Shown one piece after another: positions 13,100 to 24,852 of a DNA stretch of 64,000 nucleotides. A program made the translations under genes and the position numbers. Source of the DNA: Brugia malayi (Eukaryota > Nematoda > Chromadorea > Rhabditida > Onchocercidae); NCBI RefSeq assembly GCF_000002995.4, contig NW_025062478.1, positions 5,370,001-5,434,000 on the forward strand, read 5' to 3'. Numbering within the stretch: the first letter of the stretch is position 1; each line of letters opens with the position of its first letter. The notes under the pieces were generated by a model that was given only the letters and a program-made list of their open reading frames with translations, was not told the DNA's origin and ran no database searches.

Positions 13100-13443
13100 T
13101 TGATGGTTTTGATAACAAGGAATTTGTCTGAATCTGTTTACATCCACGATTACCATAATTGGATAACTAAATAAGTCTTATTGAATTATAATTATACAGA
13201 TTTGAAACATTTGACTAATTGTTAGATAGAAGAAACAAATTTTGATAACATTTTTAGTTTTATATTTTTTAAATGTTCGTGTCAACGATGACTATACTTT
13301 TGATGATTCCATTTCGAGAGCATCAAGAAGTGTAATATGATGATTTAATCCAAACTATGAGTTTATTTAGGAATTGTACGAGAAAATGTTTTTTTTTTTT
13401 TTTTCGAAAAGTCTAAATGTTTCAAAAGCTAGAGTTAAAAGAT

Positions 13444-15841
13444 CTAAATGAAAAGTAAGTTTTCTTCGAAGAATGATCCATGAAATGGAGAACTAACATC
13501 AACATCGAAGTAATGCCGATGATCATTGACATAGGCATTGTAATTCTTGAAGTCATATGTTAAACTATTGCTACAACGGAAGTCTTCACTTTTCGGATAA
13601 CCTAAGCATTCGTAGAACATCGCATCTTTAGCCATTCCGTATGGGTACCTACAGGTATTGTAGAATTTAAAAACCTTTAAAAAAACTCAATTTTTCAATA
13701 ATTTTGAAAAAAAGTACCAGATTTCAATTCCATGATGGTATGGCGAGCCAATCTTTCCAGTTAAACAAGGTTTACTTTTGCCGTTTTTTTTATCCCGATA
13801 GTTTGCATCTTTCTCACACGGTGGTAAATGTGGTACTAAATCTAAGTGATGGACGATCCGAAAGCTAAAACATTGCTTTTATTAAAGTAACATCATTTGC
13901 ACATTTTGAAATAGCTATTTTTACAAAACGATGTAAAGGGATGAAAACTAGTAAGTATCACTGCAAGCATTATTGTATATGTATATCATTAACTACTTCT
14001 CTTAGTTTTCTCAAGCGAAATCATTTCAATCTTCACAGATTTCTTATTAATTCAAAACTAGACTAGAAATAACCTTCATTCTAAATTTGGAACTTTGAAT
14101 CACATCATTTACCAATTTCATCCTAACTATCGTTTATTTATAAATCTATTCTAAGCTCAAAAAATTTTCACCTGAACGAGATATGAGCGTTGTGATACAC
14201 TGCAAATTGATAGTCGCCAGTTCGTGGTTCACCAAATGTAATAAGTTTAATTTTATTGCCAGTTCGTAATCTTTGGATTACAGTACGAGTTGCTGCCAAT
14301 GATGCTATTGCTCCTCCTGCATTAAACTATCTTATTTTGCTCTTTTTATTAAAAATTTGAATGCTAAATTTACTGAGTTACTTCTCACTAGTTATTTTGT
14401 GTGCATCGACAATTTTACAAATTTCTATCGTAATAGTAAGGGACCTTGATAAACTGTCATTCGTCTATCTTGATGAATAATAATTTGAGGTTTTTACTTA
14501 TATCAAGATCATCTGTTGATAACCTTCAGATTATTTCAACTCGATCAGTATAGTATAAATTCATTTAATGGATGAATTGAGCATTTGCTATTGCCGCGCA
14601 TTTTACAAAATGTAAACTTACCTAGAGAATGACCAGTGAATTTAACTTCATATGACTTGAACAGAGGATTCATGAGAACTGGCTCTATATTTGGCCAGGT
14701 TTTGTCAAGTGCTTGTAAGAAATATCGATTGACCTTAGGTAATTGTTTATTACGAAAAATTTAGTAGAAATTGGACTTATTAAAATTAGCTGAAACTCAT
14801 CTCGATATCTCATTAAAAGTTATAAAATTAAGATTTTTAAAAAGAAACTAATATAATGACACTGCAATCAAAGTTCAAAATTATTATATTTTGGATTTAA
14901 AATTGCGAAAGTTCGCTAGAATTGCAATTTTCTTTAACCAGTTGTGAGTAAAAAATGTTAAAAAAGTCATTTAAGTTTTAAAAAACTAAATTCTAGGAGG
15001 AAACTACCATCCCAATATTAAAGAAATTTTTTTTGGATCTCATCGACTGCCATCCTTCGACAATTAATTGCTTAGTTGTCGTCGTACCTCGAAACACAAT
15101 TATTATTTCTTTCATAACATCCGATCTTATTATATACAGTGAACAGAAATTCTGGAATGCATCGCATATCATGCTCTCTGTATTGGATATCAACCATTTC
15201 TGCCATTTGGGTAATGTGCTGTAGCAAATTTTTAAATCACACCTTTATAAGCCACCAAAGATTTGAAATTGATTATAAATGAGCTATTCGATAACGATAA
15301 CGTTTCCATTTCTTGTAAAACTTATATTTTTAAACATCAATTTTAATTAAAAATAAACCAGTAGTATTTTTAATACTACTGGTTTATACATATGTAAACA
15401 AAAACAAAATGATGCTTAATAAATAAGCCAAACGTCTTCTTACTATTATCACTAGTAAAATTACGATATCATTCAAAAAATGTTTAACGTTTTAAGAAAA
15501 CAGTTAATTTTCACAGCCCAGTTGACTCATGAGATTTATTTCATCTCTTGTCATATCATATCACAACCACATTTCCTCCAAACGAAAGAAATCTCAGGAA
15601 TGATTTTCCGAATAAATTTATGAAATCACTAAGAAAAATAATTCCTTTTCCACACAATGCTTTAAGTTAACGAAACTTACTTGTTGACACATTTCTCCGG
15701 ATCAGTGGAATAAGCACCAGCAGTAAGATTGAGCAGAATCTTAGCCTCTGTTTCATTATATCGAGAAACAAGTGGTACTAGAGCATAAACTGCTCGGCTG
15801 TATACTATCAAAAAATATGTCACTATAAGTCTAGTAATCAT
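13444..15841 (-). CDS. secreted class 3 lipase (fungal-lipase-like alpha/beta hydrolase)
   Basis: Six exons (15841-15681, 15218-15008, 14733-14622, 14316-14172, 13864-13718, 13648-13444) give 326 residues. It should hydrolyse acyl esters of lipids outside the cell. The first 20 residues, MITRLIVTYFLIVYSRAVYA, form a signal peptide. Class 3 features: IIIVFRGTTT, the nucleophile elbow GHSLGG with Ser160, catalytic Asp218 in VHHLDLVPHLPP and catalytic His253 or His254 in SPYHHGIEIWYP, followed by a Cys-containing C-terminus with NDHRHYFDVD, as in C. elegans Lipase_3 proteins. The triad looks complete. The frame is open upstream of the ATG, but only a GTG lies there. The likely leader (acceptor TTCCAG just before about 15876) carries a short upstream frame out of register. 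Natural substrate is unknown. Confidence 0.93.
15353..15387. repeat. perfect 16-bp inverted repeat with 3-base loop
   Basis: Arms 15353-15368 and 15372-15387 are exact reverse complements around a TTT loop. It sits inside the first intron of the lipase gene. Confidence 0.92.
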
Positions 15842-15879
15842 ACTATTCCAAGCCAGTAATTCATGCACATGAATGCCTG

Positions 15880-18800
15880 GAAGTATCAGAAAAGGACTGG
15901 TTTGCTGCTTATTACCACAATCAGTAATTTCTCGTTAACCACTACATTCTCAGATGACCGACAATATAATTGTAATTGTATTAAGTGAAGATCAGCTTCT
16001 GTCATCTTATTCATCATTACTTAAATTTCATTCAAATAAAGGAATTCTAATACTAATATGATAAATGTGTGCCACTGCAAAATGTAAAAATTACATTCTT
16101 CTTTAACTCTCACACTTTTAGTGATACAAATTTAATTAGAATGGCGCATTAGTGAGGTGGGAACAAATTAACTTGCTTCATACAAACGTAGCAATTATGG
16201 ATTCGAAAAGAGAAAATAATGAATGAGTTGCTGTGGAAAAGGAAATACCATTAAAATTTATTTTTTTTATTTTAGGGAGAACAGGTTCTCTTTTCGAGGA
16301 TGCCAATAGAATACAGATTATTATCTGTCTGGTAATCATTCCAAGACTTACTAAATGTGCATGGGTCAATTTCTCAGTAAAAAACTTGGTTATGATTCAA
16401 AAAAAAAAAAAAAAATAAAAAACAGTACTTTGCTCAACTCAAAATACAATTACCATATTTTGCAAATCACATGTAGGAAAAGTAATGAACAATGCTTAAT
16501 AGTGGGCTATAAAATTTTGCAATTTGAAGCACTATGCTAACATGTTGGGAATTGTCATTCTAAATGCAATGGCATGTGACAATGTGACAAGTATTCAATT
16601 TTTAACAATATAGATTATCGCTCGACAATTTCCGAATAACAATTGAAAATGAAAGGAATAGAAGCAAAAGAATATTTGGTCAGTCACATGAATTCACTTC
16701 TGTTTGATAGGAATAAATTAAAAAGATGAATATTACATGAAAAGCATACGGAAGTTAGTTTTTTCCTTCCATTGTTTGTACTTTTTTATTTTAGGAAATT
16801 TAAATAATCAGCTTTTTTTTAATATGAATCACAAAATTTTCAGTTTTTCTTAACAAAATTCCAATGAAAGATCGCAAAGCAAAAGTAGAAGGAAATATAA
16901 AAGCTAAAATATTTTACTTCACAAAAAGAACAGATGGAAATGTAAGTTGGCAATGAAATTGGTAAGTACAAAGTTGTTTTCTACTAAAATGAAAATTTTT
17001 TAAATTCACCTTACTAGTTCATATTTCACTTGTAAAATTTAAAATTACAAATATTTTCCATTTGAATGTACTTGAATCTATTTTCTACTTTCAGGAAGAT
17101 TGAGAAAAGGACAATAAAATGTAAAATAAAGTAACACGTTAATCGTAAAATGCCACACGCAAAAACTTCTGACTTTTAGCTTCATCTTCTAACGCAGTAA
17201 ATAATTGGAGCATTCTGGTTGACTTGGCCATTATATAAAACAGTAATTGCTTTCTTCTGCTTCAAATTTCTGTTGATTTATTCGCATTTGAGGAAGAATT
17301 TTGAAATTGACATTTAGTTAGAAAAAAAGCACAGTCATCACACTTTTGATATTATTTGCAAAAGTAAGAACCTTGCTCAAATTATCAACTATATAGTAGC
17401 ACCATAATCATCAATTGCAAATATAATCTGAAAAGCAATAATTAATTCATGATTACGTTCAAAGATAACTGCTATGAGATTCTTCCTGATAAACACTACA
17501 ATTCTAAACCAACTATATTGTATATAATTTAGAATTTGTCAGCATTATTATGTCAGGTATCTGTCAATTCATACAAAAAAAAAATTAGTGTCACATCACG
17601 AAGTAGTCCATTCTTTCTGTATGCAAAAATTTGCTTCTTAAATTGCTAAAAGAAGTTTTTAAAAAAATTTAAGTCTACTTCATATTATTCACTTTAAATT
17701 TGAAAAAAAACCTCATATTATTTAAAAATTTAAGAAAAAAATTAAGTGAAATAGGTAATTGCCTGTTATACTTAATATGAATCATCTATCACTTATTCGT
17801 ATTACAAATGAACGTCACTTCACAGCTTACTTCACCCTTTCATTTGTCATGGGACACCATCAACTAGGTTTTCAAATGAAATTCGATAGCAAAAGATTTT
17901 TCTTTGCAACTTACAGTAGCTCAAAATTTGGCATTTGCTTTTTTTTCAATGATGATTTTGAAATGCAGTTCATCACACATTTTAAATCATCGTCCAAATT
18001 TTCATTTCAAATTTCAATTCAAGATGAGTTTTTAAATAAAAAGAATGGTATAATATAGAAGGAATGGAGGAGAAAAAACTTTGAATAATTTTTTTTAATA
18101 ATTTTTAATAACCGTATTTTAATAATACTGAAGTGGAAATAATCTCTTGCTCTTCCTTCTGTTCTACTCATCAACTAATCTTTCCGTCTAAAACATTCAT
18201 TATTTGTTTTCAATCTTACTGTTTAATGACTCGGTTTGCTCAGAGATATGTTTGATCCTATCATCTACCTGCCTTTAAGCTTTATCACTCTCCACTATAC
18301 TTGCACGCTCTTCCTATCAATATATTCATCATATCATCATTAATTCTTCACTGGGATTACTTTTACATTCTCTATGTCTACTTCTACTTCCTCTGTATAA
18401 CTCATTTTTTCTAATGATCCACTAAATAACAGATCTTAAAAAGAAACACAAGAAATAATTAAAGATATTGTGTCACTTGGACATGGATATTTCATTAAGA
18501 TGCCGCATAAAAAGAATTTTCATTTTTTTTACAGAAAGATTGTTCTTATGGATTGTGTTCCTGAATTTTAGAAGTATCGATTGCGAGTTAGGGATGCCTT
18601 TATCATGTTACGTTTGTCCGGTCAGTTTTTGTATTCATAATGTTATTTGAAGGGGTAAAATGGAATTGGAAATTTACTGCCGTAGAATTTCTCTTTGAAC
18701 TGAATTTCGCATATTAATCTTCAAATGTTTGTAAAAACAAAGAGAACCTAAAGACATTATTATCTTCATTTTAAACTTGTCTATTTTTGTAGTGAAGTTA

Positions 18801-19607
18801 TTGATAAATTATCTTTCGTTTACTTGTTTCGTTAAAATTCTACTAATGATTTTATGTTTGGAACGTTGGTTAAATACAAGCACCACTGATTAGAAGACCA
18901 TCGATCTGGCTGTCAAAACATAAATAATCTTATGATTTTTTAAACTTCAAATACTAATCTGTTACAAATACCATAAGTGTTACAAATACTATAATCTGTT
19001 ACAAATACCATAAGAGTTGTTGGTATTTGCAGTAACGGAATAATTTAAGGTAATCCAGTAAGATTGGACGATTTATAAAAATTTGTTAGTGATTCAGTTA
19101 GGATTATTCTTGTGCTTTTAAAGAACAGTTTCTGTTTATGCTTTATTTATACTAGGAATATGCGTAAGGAATGTGAAGAATATAAAGCTTCTAACCTTTT
19201 CGTTTTATATCGAAGCTTAGGAATTAAGATGGATTTATTTTCCATCCTTAGCTTCAGGACAGTTTAATATTCGCGATCCATCCCACTGTTGAATCTATCT
19301 CATTTGAGCTTTTTTTTCTTTTTTTAAAGTTATCACTTTGACCTCATTATTCGGACACTTATACAAGCAAAAAATTTCTATAGAAACTTATTTCAAAGGA
19401 TAAAATATTTACCACTGTGACATTTGCTAATAACTGCACGTTATTTGTGCATTTTTTCGGGCGAAACTTGTGTTTATGCATTATTTATACCAGAATGCAC
19501 TTCTTTCCTTCTTTATTTAATTTTTGAATTAAATTTGTAATATTTCTTTTTTAAAACTTGTATTATCTAACATATGTCTAAAATTTTGTCCAGTTTATTA
19601 CTTTTAC
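15880..19607. other. intergenic between lipase and lipin
   Basis: About 3.7 kb between two divergently transcribed genes, so it should hold both promoters. I found no exon with splice context. The open frames seen (for example 17759-18058 plus, with a TTG start) look like chance. It contains a short tandem repeat at 18957-19014 and two diverged copies of a roughly 30-base element (near 19135 and 19471). Confidence 0.5.
18957..19014. repeat. three-copy short tandem repeat
   Basis: Three head-to-tail copies of a unit close to CTGTTACAAATACCATAAG; the middle copy is shorter and has one change. Confidence 0.8.
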
Positions 19608-19609
19608 AG
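19608..19609 (+). other. probable trans-splice acceptor of lipin
   Basis: CTTTTACAG ends here, about 111 bases above the lipin ATG, with no paired donor seen upstream. Position and consensus fit a spliced-leader addition site. Confidence 0.45.
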
Positions 19610-19720
19610 TACTTTTAGTGTTGGAAATAATAGTTTATACGGAACACAACTACTGGATATTAGTGAGGCGCTGGTGTTGCGGGCTGGAGAAAGAATAGAA
19701 CATTTTTGGAGCAAGGAACG

Positions 19721-22700
19721 ATGAATTACGCTTATCGTCTTTTGGACAATGTTAAATACTTTTATAAAACACTCAATCCAGCTTCACTTTCTGGTATGTT
19801 TCACTGTTGTCTTTGTATTTTTTTTTGGAGATAACTCAAATGTAGAATAAGATAGCTGTTCTTCAGTAGTTTCTTTAGAAGTACGAGCAGATGCAAAACA
19901 GGCGCTTCTATAATAGAATAATTATACGTTTATTATTTTTTGCGAAAGGAACTCTTAAAATTTTTAAAGCGTTTGATCTTTGCAACCAGAAACTTATTTA
20001 CTGTTCTTATTTTTAAAAATTTGTCTCTAAAAATACATGCTTGTTGGGTTTACTTAGTTTTTATAAAAAAAAAAAAAATAATAATAATTTTCGTTAGCTT
20101 TTAGCTTTTTTGTTTTTTAAGAGGATTTATGATTTTCACTTTGGATGAATTTTTGCTTTGAATTTTTCAAATATTTCAAGGGGCAATTGATTTGATTGTT
20201 GTGGAGCAGCCGGATGGATCATATTTATCAACACCATTTCATGTAAGGTTCGGAAAATATGGCGTTTTAAATAGCGACGAAAAAGTTAGTTCGTTCTTTA
20301 ATCTTTATGAATCTTTATTTATATTCCTATTTTAAATATTTATTTAAGCACAATCTTCGTTTTTTATTTTATATGCTGCTGTATTTGTTTCTCGAGAGGT
20401 CAAAGAGTAAGAAAAGTTTGGCAATTTGTTCAATGGAATTTGTTTCAGTATGTGGATATAACAATAAATGGGAAAGAAATAGATTTAAAAATGAAATTGG
20501 GTGAAAATGGTGTCGCATTTTTTGCCGAACTGACTACGGATGCTGATATTCCTGAATATCTGGTGACGAGCCCAGTCCCAGGAAGTAGCTATGCTCCAGT
20601 TGACGGGAAGGTATCACAGCAACGCTGTTATTGTTATATTTGTGCAAAATATATTTATATATTTGAGATTGAGATTTTATTTTAAGGATCTTGCTGATAG
20701 GATAGAAAAAATCCGACGAGAGCTGTCGCGTTCAAGATATAAAAGAGCACTTTCAGAATGTTCCAGTTCCCGTTCACATTCTTCGCATTCACGGTTTTAT
20801 TTTTAAATTTTCTGTATATTCATATGTCGAGTCTCCTTAAGCTAAAGTAAGTAGACATATATTTCTTTTTCAGACGTTTTTATTTATAGCGAACATTCCT
20901 GTGAATTAGACATTCAACGTAGAAAAACACTTCCATTCAATGCATCACTGTTTAATCAACGTAGAAATCGATCTTTACCGAATCTTACTGAATTTGTTGA
21001 CGACCGACAGCAAGAACAAACTAACAGAATTACGGGAAATAAGAGGTAGTATTAAAATTTGAAAAAGTTATTTTTGTTTAAGAACACAATAATTCCACAT
21101 TACAATCGTAGTGATGTATTTACGAAATGGGCTGAGGATACAAAAGTCATCACAGTTGTGTCAGATCAACTTTATCGTTTTTCTGGTTCAATTTCTTTGC
21201 ACAATAACGATTGATTATACTTCTGGATGTTTTTTGGTCGTCTTTCTCTTGTTTTAAATTCGAAAAATCTTGTTGCACTCAAGTAAATTACTTGAAATTC
21301 ATTTTCACTATGATTTACAAAAATCGGTAATTCTCTAGTGATTTTTTTTTCGGCTAATAATCAGATAGTGGGTAATCTGTTTTGTATTTTTAGATTTTGT
21401 AAACTAGATTTGATAGTTATGATTTGTAGGCAGTTAATGTACTCTCACGCATTCGCTGCAGGACACACTCCAGCTTGCAACTTTCGCAAGAAATATACAA
21501 ACGCTTGTACCAAGCCAATGCGTAAATCATCAAACTCAACAAATGAGGTGCTTTATTTCAATACCTCAGCCATGTAATATTTAATATTTTCCCCTGGCCT
21601 CTTGATTATTCATATACATAATAAGTGAACAAAAATACAGATTTTAGGAAAGTGATGTAGACGATGCAGCATCAACAGTTTCCATTGATAGTGGAACGGA
21701 TCATTTGCAAGTTCCTGGCTTGAGAATGATTGCTGATGGTGCATTTTCGGATTCTGAACTTGAACGACATCGAGACATTCCCGAACCAGTTAACTTTGCT
21801 TCCTGCATCTCTGTTATCTAAATGCTGATCTTCCATAATCTTTTTTATGAAATTTGTAACATTGCTTCACTTCTTGAACTTAAGCGTTATTACGAATTTC
21901 AGCCCGAAAATGAAGTAGTGGTATGGAAGTGGGGTGAGCTGCCAAGAACACTTGAAGAAACGGAAAAAGCAAACAAGAAACAAGATGATACAAAAACTGA
22001 ACAAGAAAAGAAGGGATCTACATGGGGTGGATGGTTTCGGTGGTCACGTACCAAACCGACAGAAGATCAGGGTGTCTATTTGGATGATCTTGTACAGAAT
22101 GCCAATGATCCCAGTAAAATCGAAAAATATCTAGGAATGTCGCCTCCTACTGTGTGGTGAGTGATGTTAGCGAATTGCCGTTTTCACTGTTTCAACAATC
22201 AAAGCAGGTCTCTTTATTAATTTGGGCTGCTTTTCATTTTTGGTCATACAATCAAGTTTATAATTAGATATGGCTGGATGCTAAAAATCAGACATTACTG
22301 CAAGCTAAATTTGTAACAGTGAAATGGGATTTTCTTATCCAGTGCTTTATTGATAAACAACGAATTGTGAGAAACTGGAATTTCACAATCACTTATTTTG
22401 ATTTTGTTGCAGTCCTTCACCACCCAGTGACAGTGGGAATGGTTCTATAACAGGACTGAATTCTCCTACTAAGGTAAGTGACAATGAAAATGAAGCGAAT
22501 AGCGAAGTACGGAAACAAGAACGAACTTCGACACCAACATCCGAGGGCAAGGTTTATTTTTTAGTGTCATTCGTAGAAAGCATTTGGAATTTAATTCATT
22601 CGTAGAAAGCATTTGGAATTTAATGCTTTCTGCTAATTTTGCAGTAACCAACTGTTGTTCTTTCCATGTCACTACTAGCTAGAGAATATTCAAGAGAATT

Positions 22701-24852
22701 GCAGAAACATACAGTTAATGTAAATTTATCGGACAGTCAGCATTCTTTTCGGTTTTCCGAAACACATGAGTCGACAACCGAAGCACACGGTTATGAAACA
22801 AGAAATCATGCTCGCAGCGTAACTCCCTCCAGCGATATCTTGTTCGTATTATCAAATTAATTTTATTGCCATACCTTTCGTGATATTTTTCAGAAATTAT
22901 GAATTCATGCACGTGTGTTTTTATAGTCCTATGAGTGATGACGAAATGGAAAGTGCAGCACCTGTGTCCTCGAATCCAGAAACTACTGTGGAATTCCCAA
23001 AATACATTCGTTCTTTGCGACTTTCTAGTGATAAATTAAAAAAGTTGGGCTTACGCAAGGGAGCGAACGAAGCAAGATTTTCGATTACTACAAAATTTCA
23101 GGTTTGCAAAATTTCTCATCTTGACGTCCTTTATAGTCACATGCATAATCTAGTTTATTGTGTATTGTGTTGCACATTTTAGGGTACCACATGGTGCAGT
23201 TGTCATATCTATCTATATAAATGGACTGAACGTTTAGTTATCTCCGATATAGATGGAACCATAACGAAAAGTGATGTATTGGGACATGTTATACCAGCAA
23301 TTGGTGGTCAATGGGCTCATGCTGGTGTCGCAGAACTGTATACTAGGATCAAAGAAAATGGGTGAAATTTTTTTCATTGTTAAATGAGGAATGCTGAAAC
23401 TCATCAGCCAAGAAAAAATTGAAAGCGTATAATCATCTTGAAGAACATGTCATCAAATTTGCAATGCAGGTTTTTAGTTATCAGTTGGTCTATTTGTCTT
23501 CTCGAGCTATAGGACAAAGTTATTCTACAAAAAAATACTTGCAAAGTATTGCTCAGAACGCAAAATTTTTACCTGATGGACCATTATTATTATCGCCTAC
23601 ATCTGTACTTATGGCTTTTAGAAGGTATCACGTATTTATTTATTGGTAAATTCCAGTATTTAACTTTGACGTACAAATCAATAAGCACTCTTCATTGGGT
23701 TTTTTCCGGGCTTCTGTCCTTATTTTTGCAAATGAGTTTCTGCTGTTTGTGTTGTATATATAATGTTGCTGATCCAGTGTAGGTTTTCATAAATATGGTC
23801 AGATGTTCTTTAATGGTCAGATGTTCTCTTTATTGGTGTCACTTTATAATGATGGTTTGTTTTTTCAGAGAAGTTATAGATCGCAAACCAGAAGAATTTA
23901 AAATAGCTGCTTTGACAGATTTGAAGGAATGCTTCCCGGTAAAACGCCCATTTTACGCTGGTTTTGGAAATCGTGAAACAGTAAGGTTCCAAGTGTTGTT
24001 TAGTTTGTTCAAGATACAAAAACTATATTACTGGATACAATATAAAATCTGTGAAGTCTAACTTCATAGTAATTGTAGATTTTTTTAATTGAAATTGTAG
24101 ACTCATTAGTTCTTGTTTTAATGTGTCAGTTCGGTATCCATTGTTTTTAGAAATATGGTTCTAATCTTTTGTCTGAGCTTACTTTTGTTTTTGCTTCGTA
24201 TTCTGTTACGTCCCAACAACATTGTATAAGATAATACAAATAATGGAAAGAGCATAGATGATAGGATATGGGTACACTTTATATGCTTGCAGATTCGGTT
24301 TCACTTCCGGCACAACTTAGTTTTTCGAGGTCTTGTTTTATGATTAATAAAAAGCTGAAGTAGTTTTTACTTTATGAAGTCTTTCTCAGGACGTGGTAAG
24401 TTATCGAGCAGTGGATATACCTGCAGATAGAATACTGATTATTGATAAACAGGGTCGTGTTAGACGTGCTGATTCCATTGGTTTTGAAACATCATTTATG
24501 TCATTGGCAATGGACACGGTTGATTACATGTTTCCTCCACTCACCCGTCGTCGAAACGATCGCCAAAAACTGAACGAGCCAATGGAAAATTCATTTCTTT
24601 TGGCGCCATCATTTTATAAAGCGCAGAGTTACAGGTTTATTTATCTCGATACACTTCACGATTTCTTTTTTTTTTTTCCAAAACTCCAAATATTTTCAGT
24701 TGCTGTACATTTATCAGATATCATTTCATTTTTTAAGTGATTTTACTCACTGGCAGTCAAAACCGGGTTGTGCTGTTCGCTTAAATGACAGTACATTAGA
24801 AAGTTACGAAGCGAAGAGGAAAAGTTTTCGTGGAAAGCACAAGAAGAAATGA
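19721..24852 (+). CDS. lpin-1: lipin, Mg2+-dependent phosphatidate phosphatase
   Basis: Lipin converts phosphatidic acid to diacylglycerol at ER and nuclear membranes and shapes lipid storage and nuclear envelope. Sixteen exons: 19721-19793, 20181-20284, 20449-20610, 20687-20793, 20890-21045, 21430-21547, 21648-21788, 21903-22156, 22413-22473 (or to 22551), 22705-22841, 22927-23101, 23183-23361, 23478-23624, 23869-23980, 24390-24634, 24738-24852; 761 or 787 residues. The N-LIP domain opens with [20 protein letters not shown]. The middle has [10 protein letters not shown]. The C-LIP HAD domain has the catalytic DIDGT (about 518-522), [22 protein letters not shown] and YAGFGNR. The tail is Lys-rich. 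The junction into the exon near 22705 is uncertain: the stronger acceptor at 22644 is followed at once by in-frame TAA. An AATAAA at 25044 is a likely poly(A) signal. Confidence 0.94.
22567..22624. repeat. perfect 29-bp tandem duplication
   Basis: Two identical head-to-tail 29-base units (22567-22595, 22596-22624) inside the lipin intron, ending 20 bases before the acceptor that is followed by the in-frame TAA. Confidence 0.93.

Larger units (their letters stand above)
10783..13443. other. intergenic region with repeats
   Basis: About 2.7 kb between the lipase 3' end and the kinase start. It holds a 17-base tandem repeat (11291-11424) and a 106-base duplicated segment (listed separately), plus poly(T/A) runs. 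A 69-codon open frame at 12083-12292 minus has no recognisable content. An AATAAA on the minus strand at 13362-13367, about 80 bases past the lipase stop, is a likely poly(A) signal. Confidence 0.55.

Noticed and set aside
17759..18058. 99-codon plus-strand frame between lipase and lipin.
   Set aside because: Starts with TTG, Phe/Lys/Ser-rich as expected from AT-rich DNA, no splice sites or domain.
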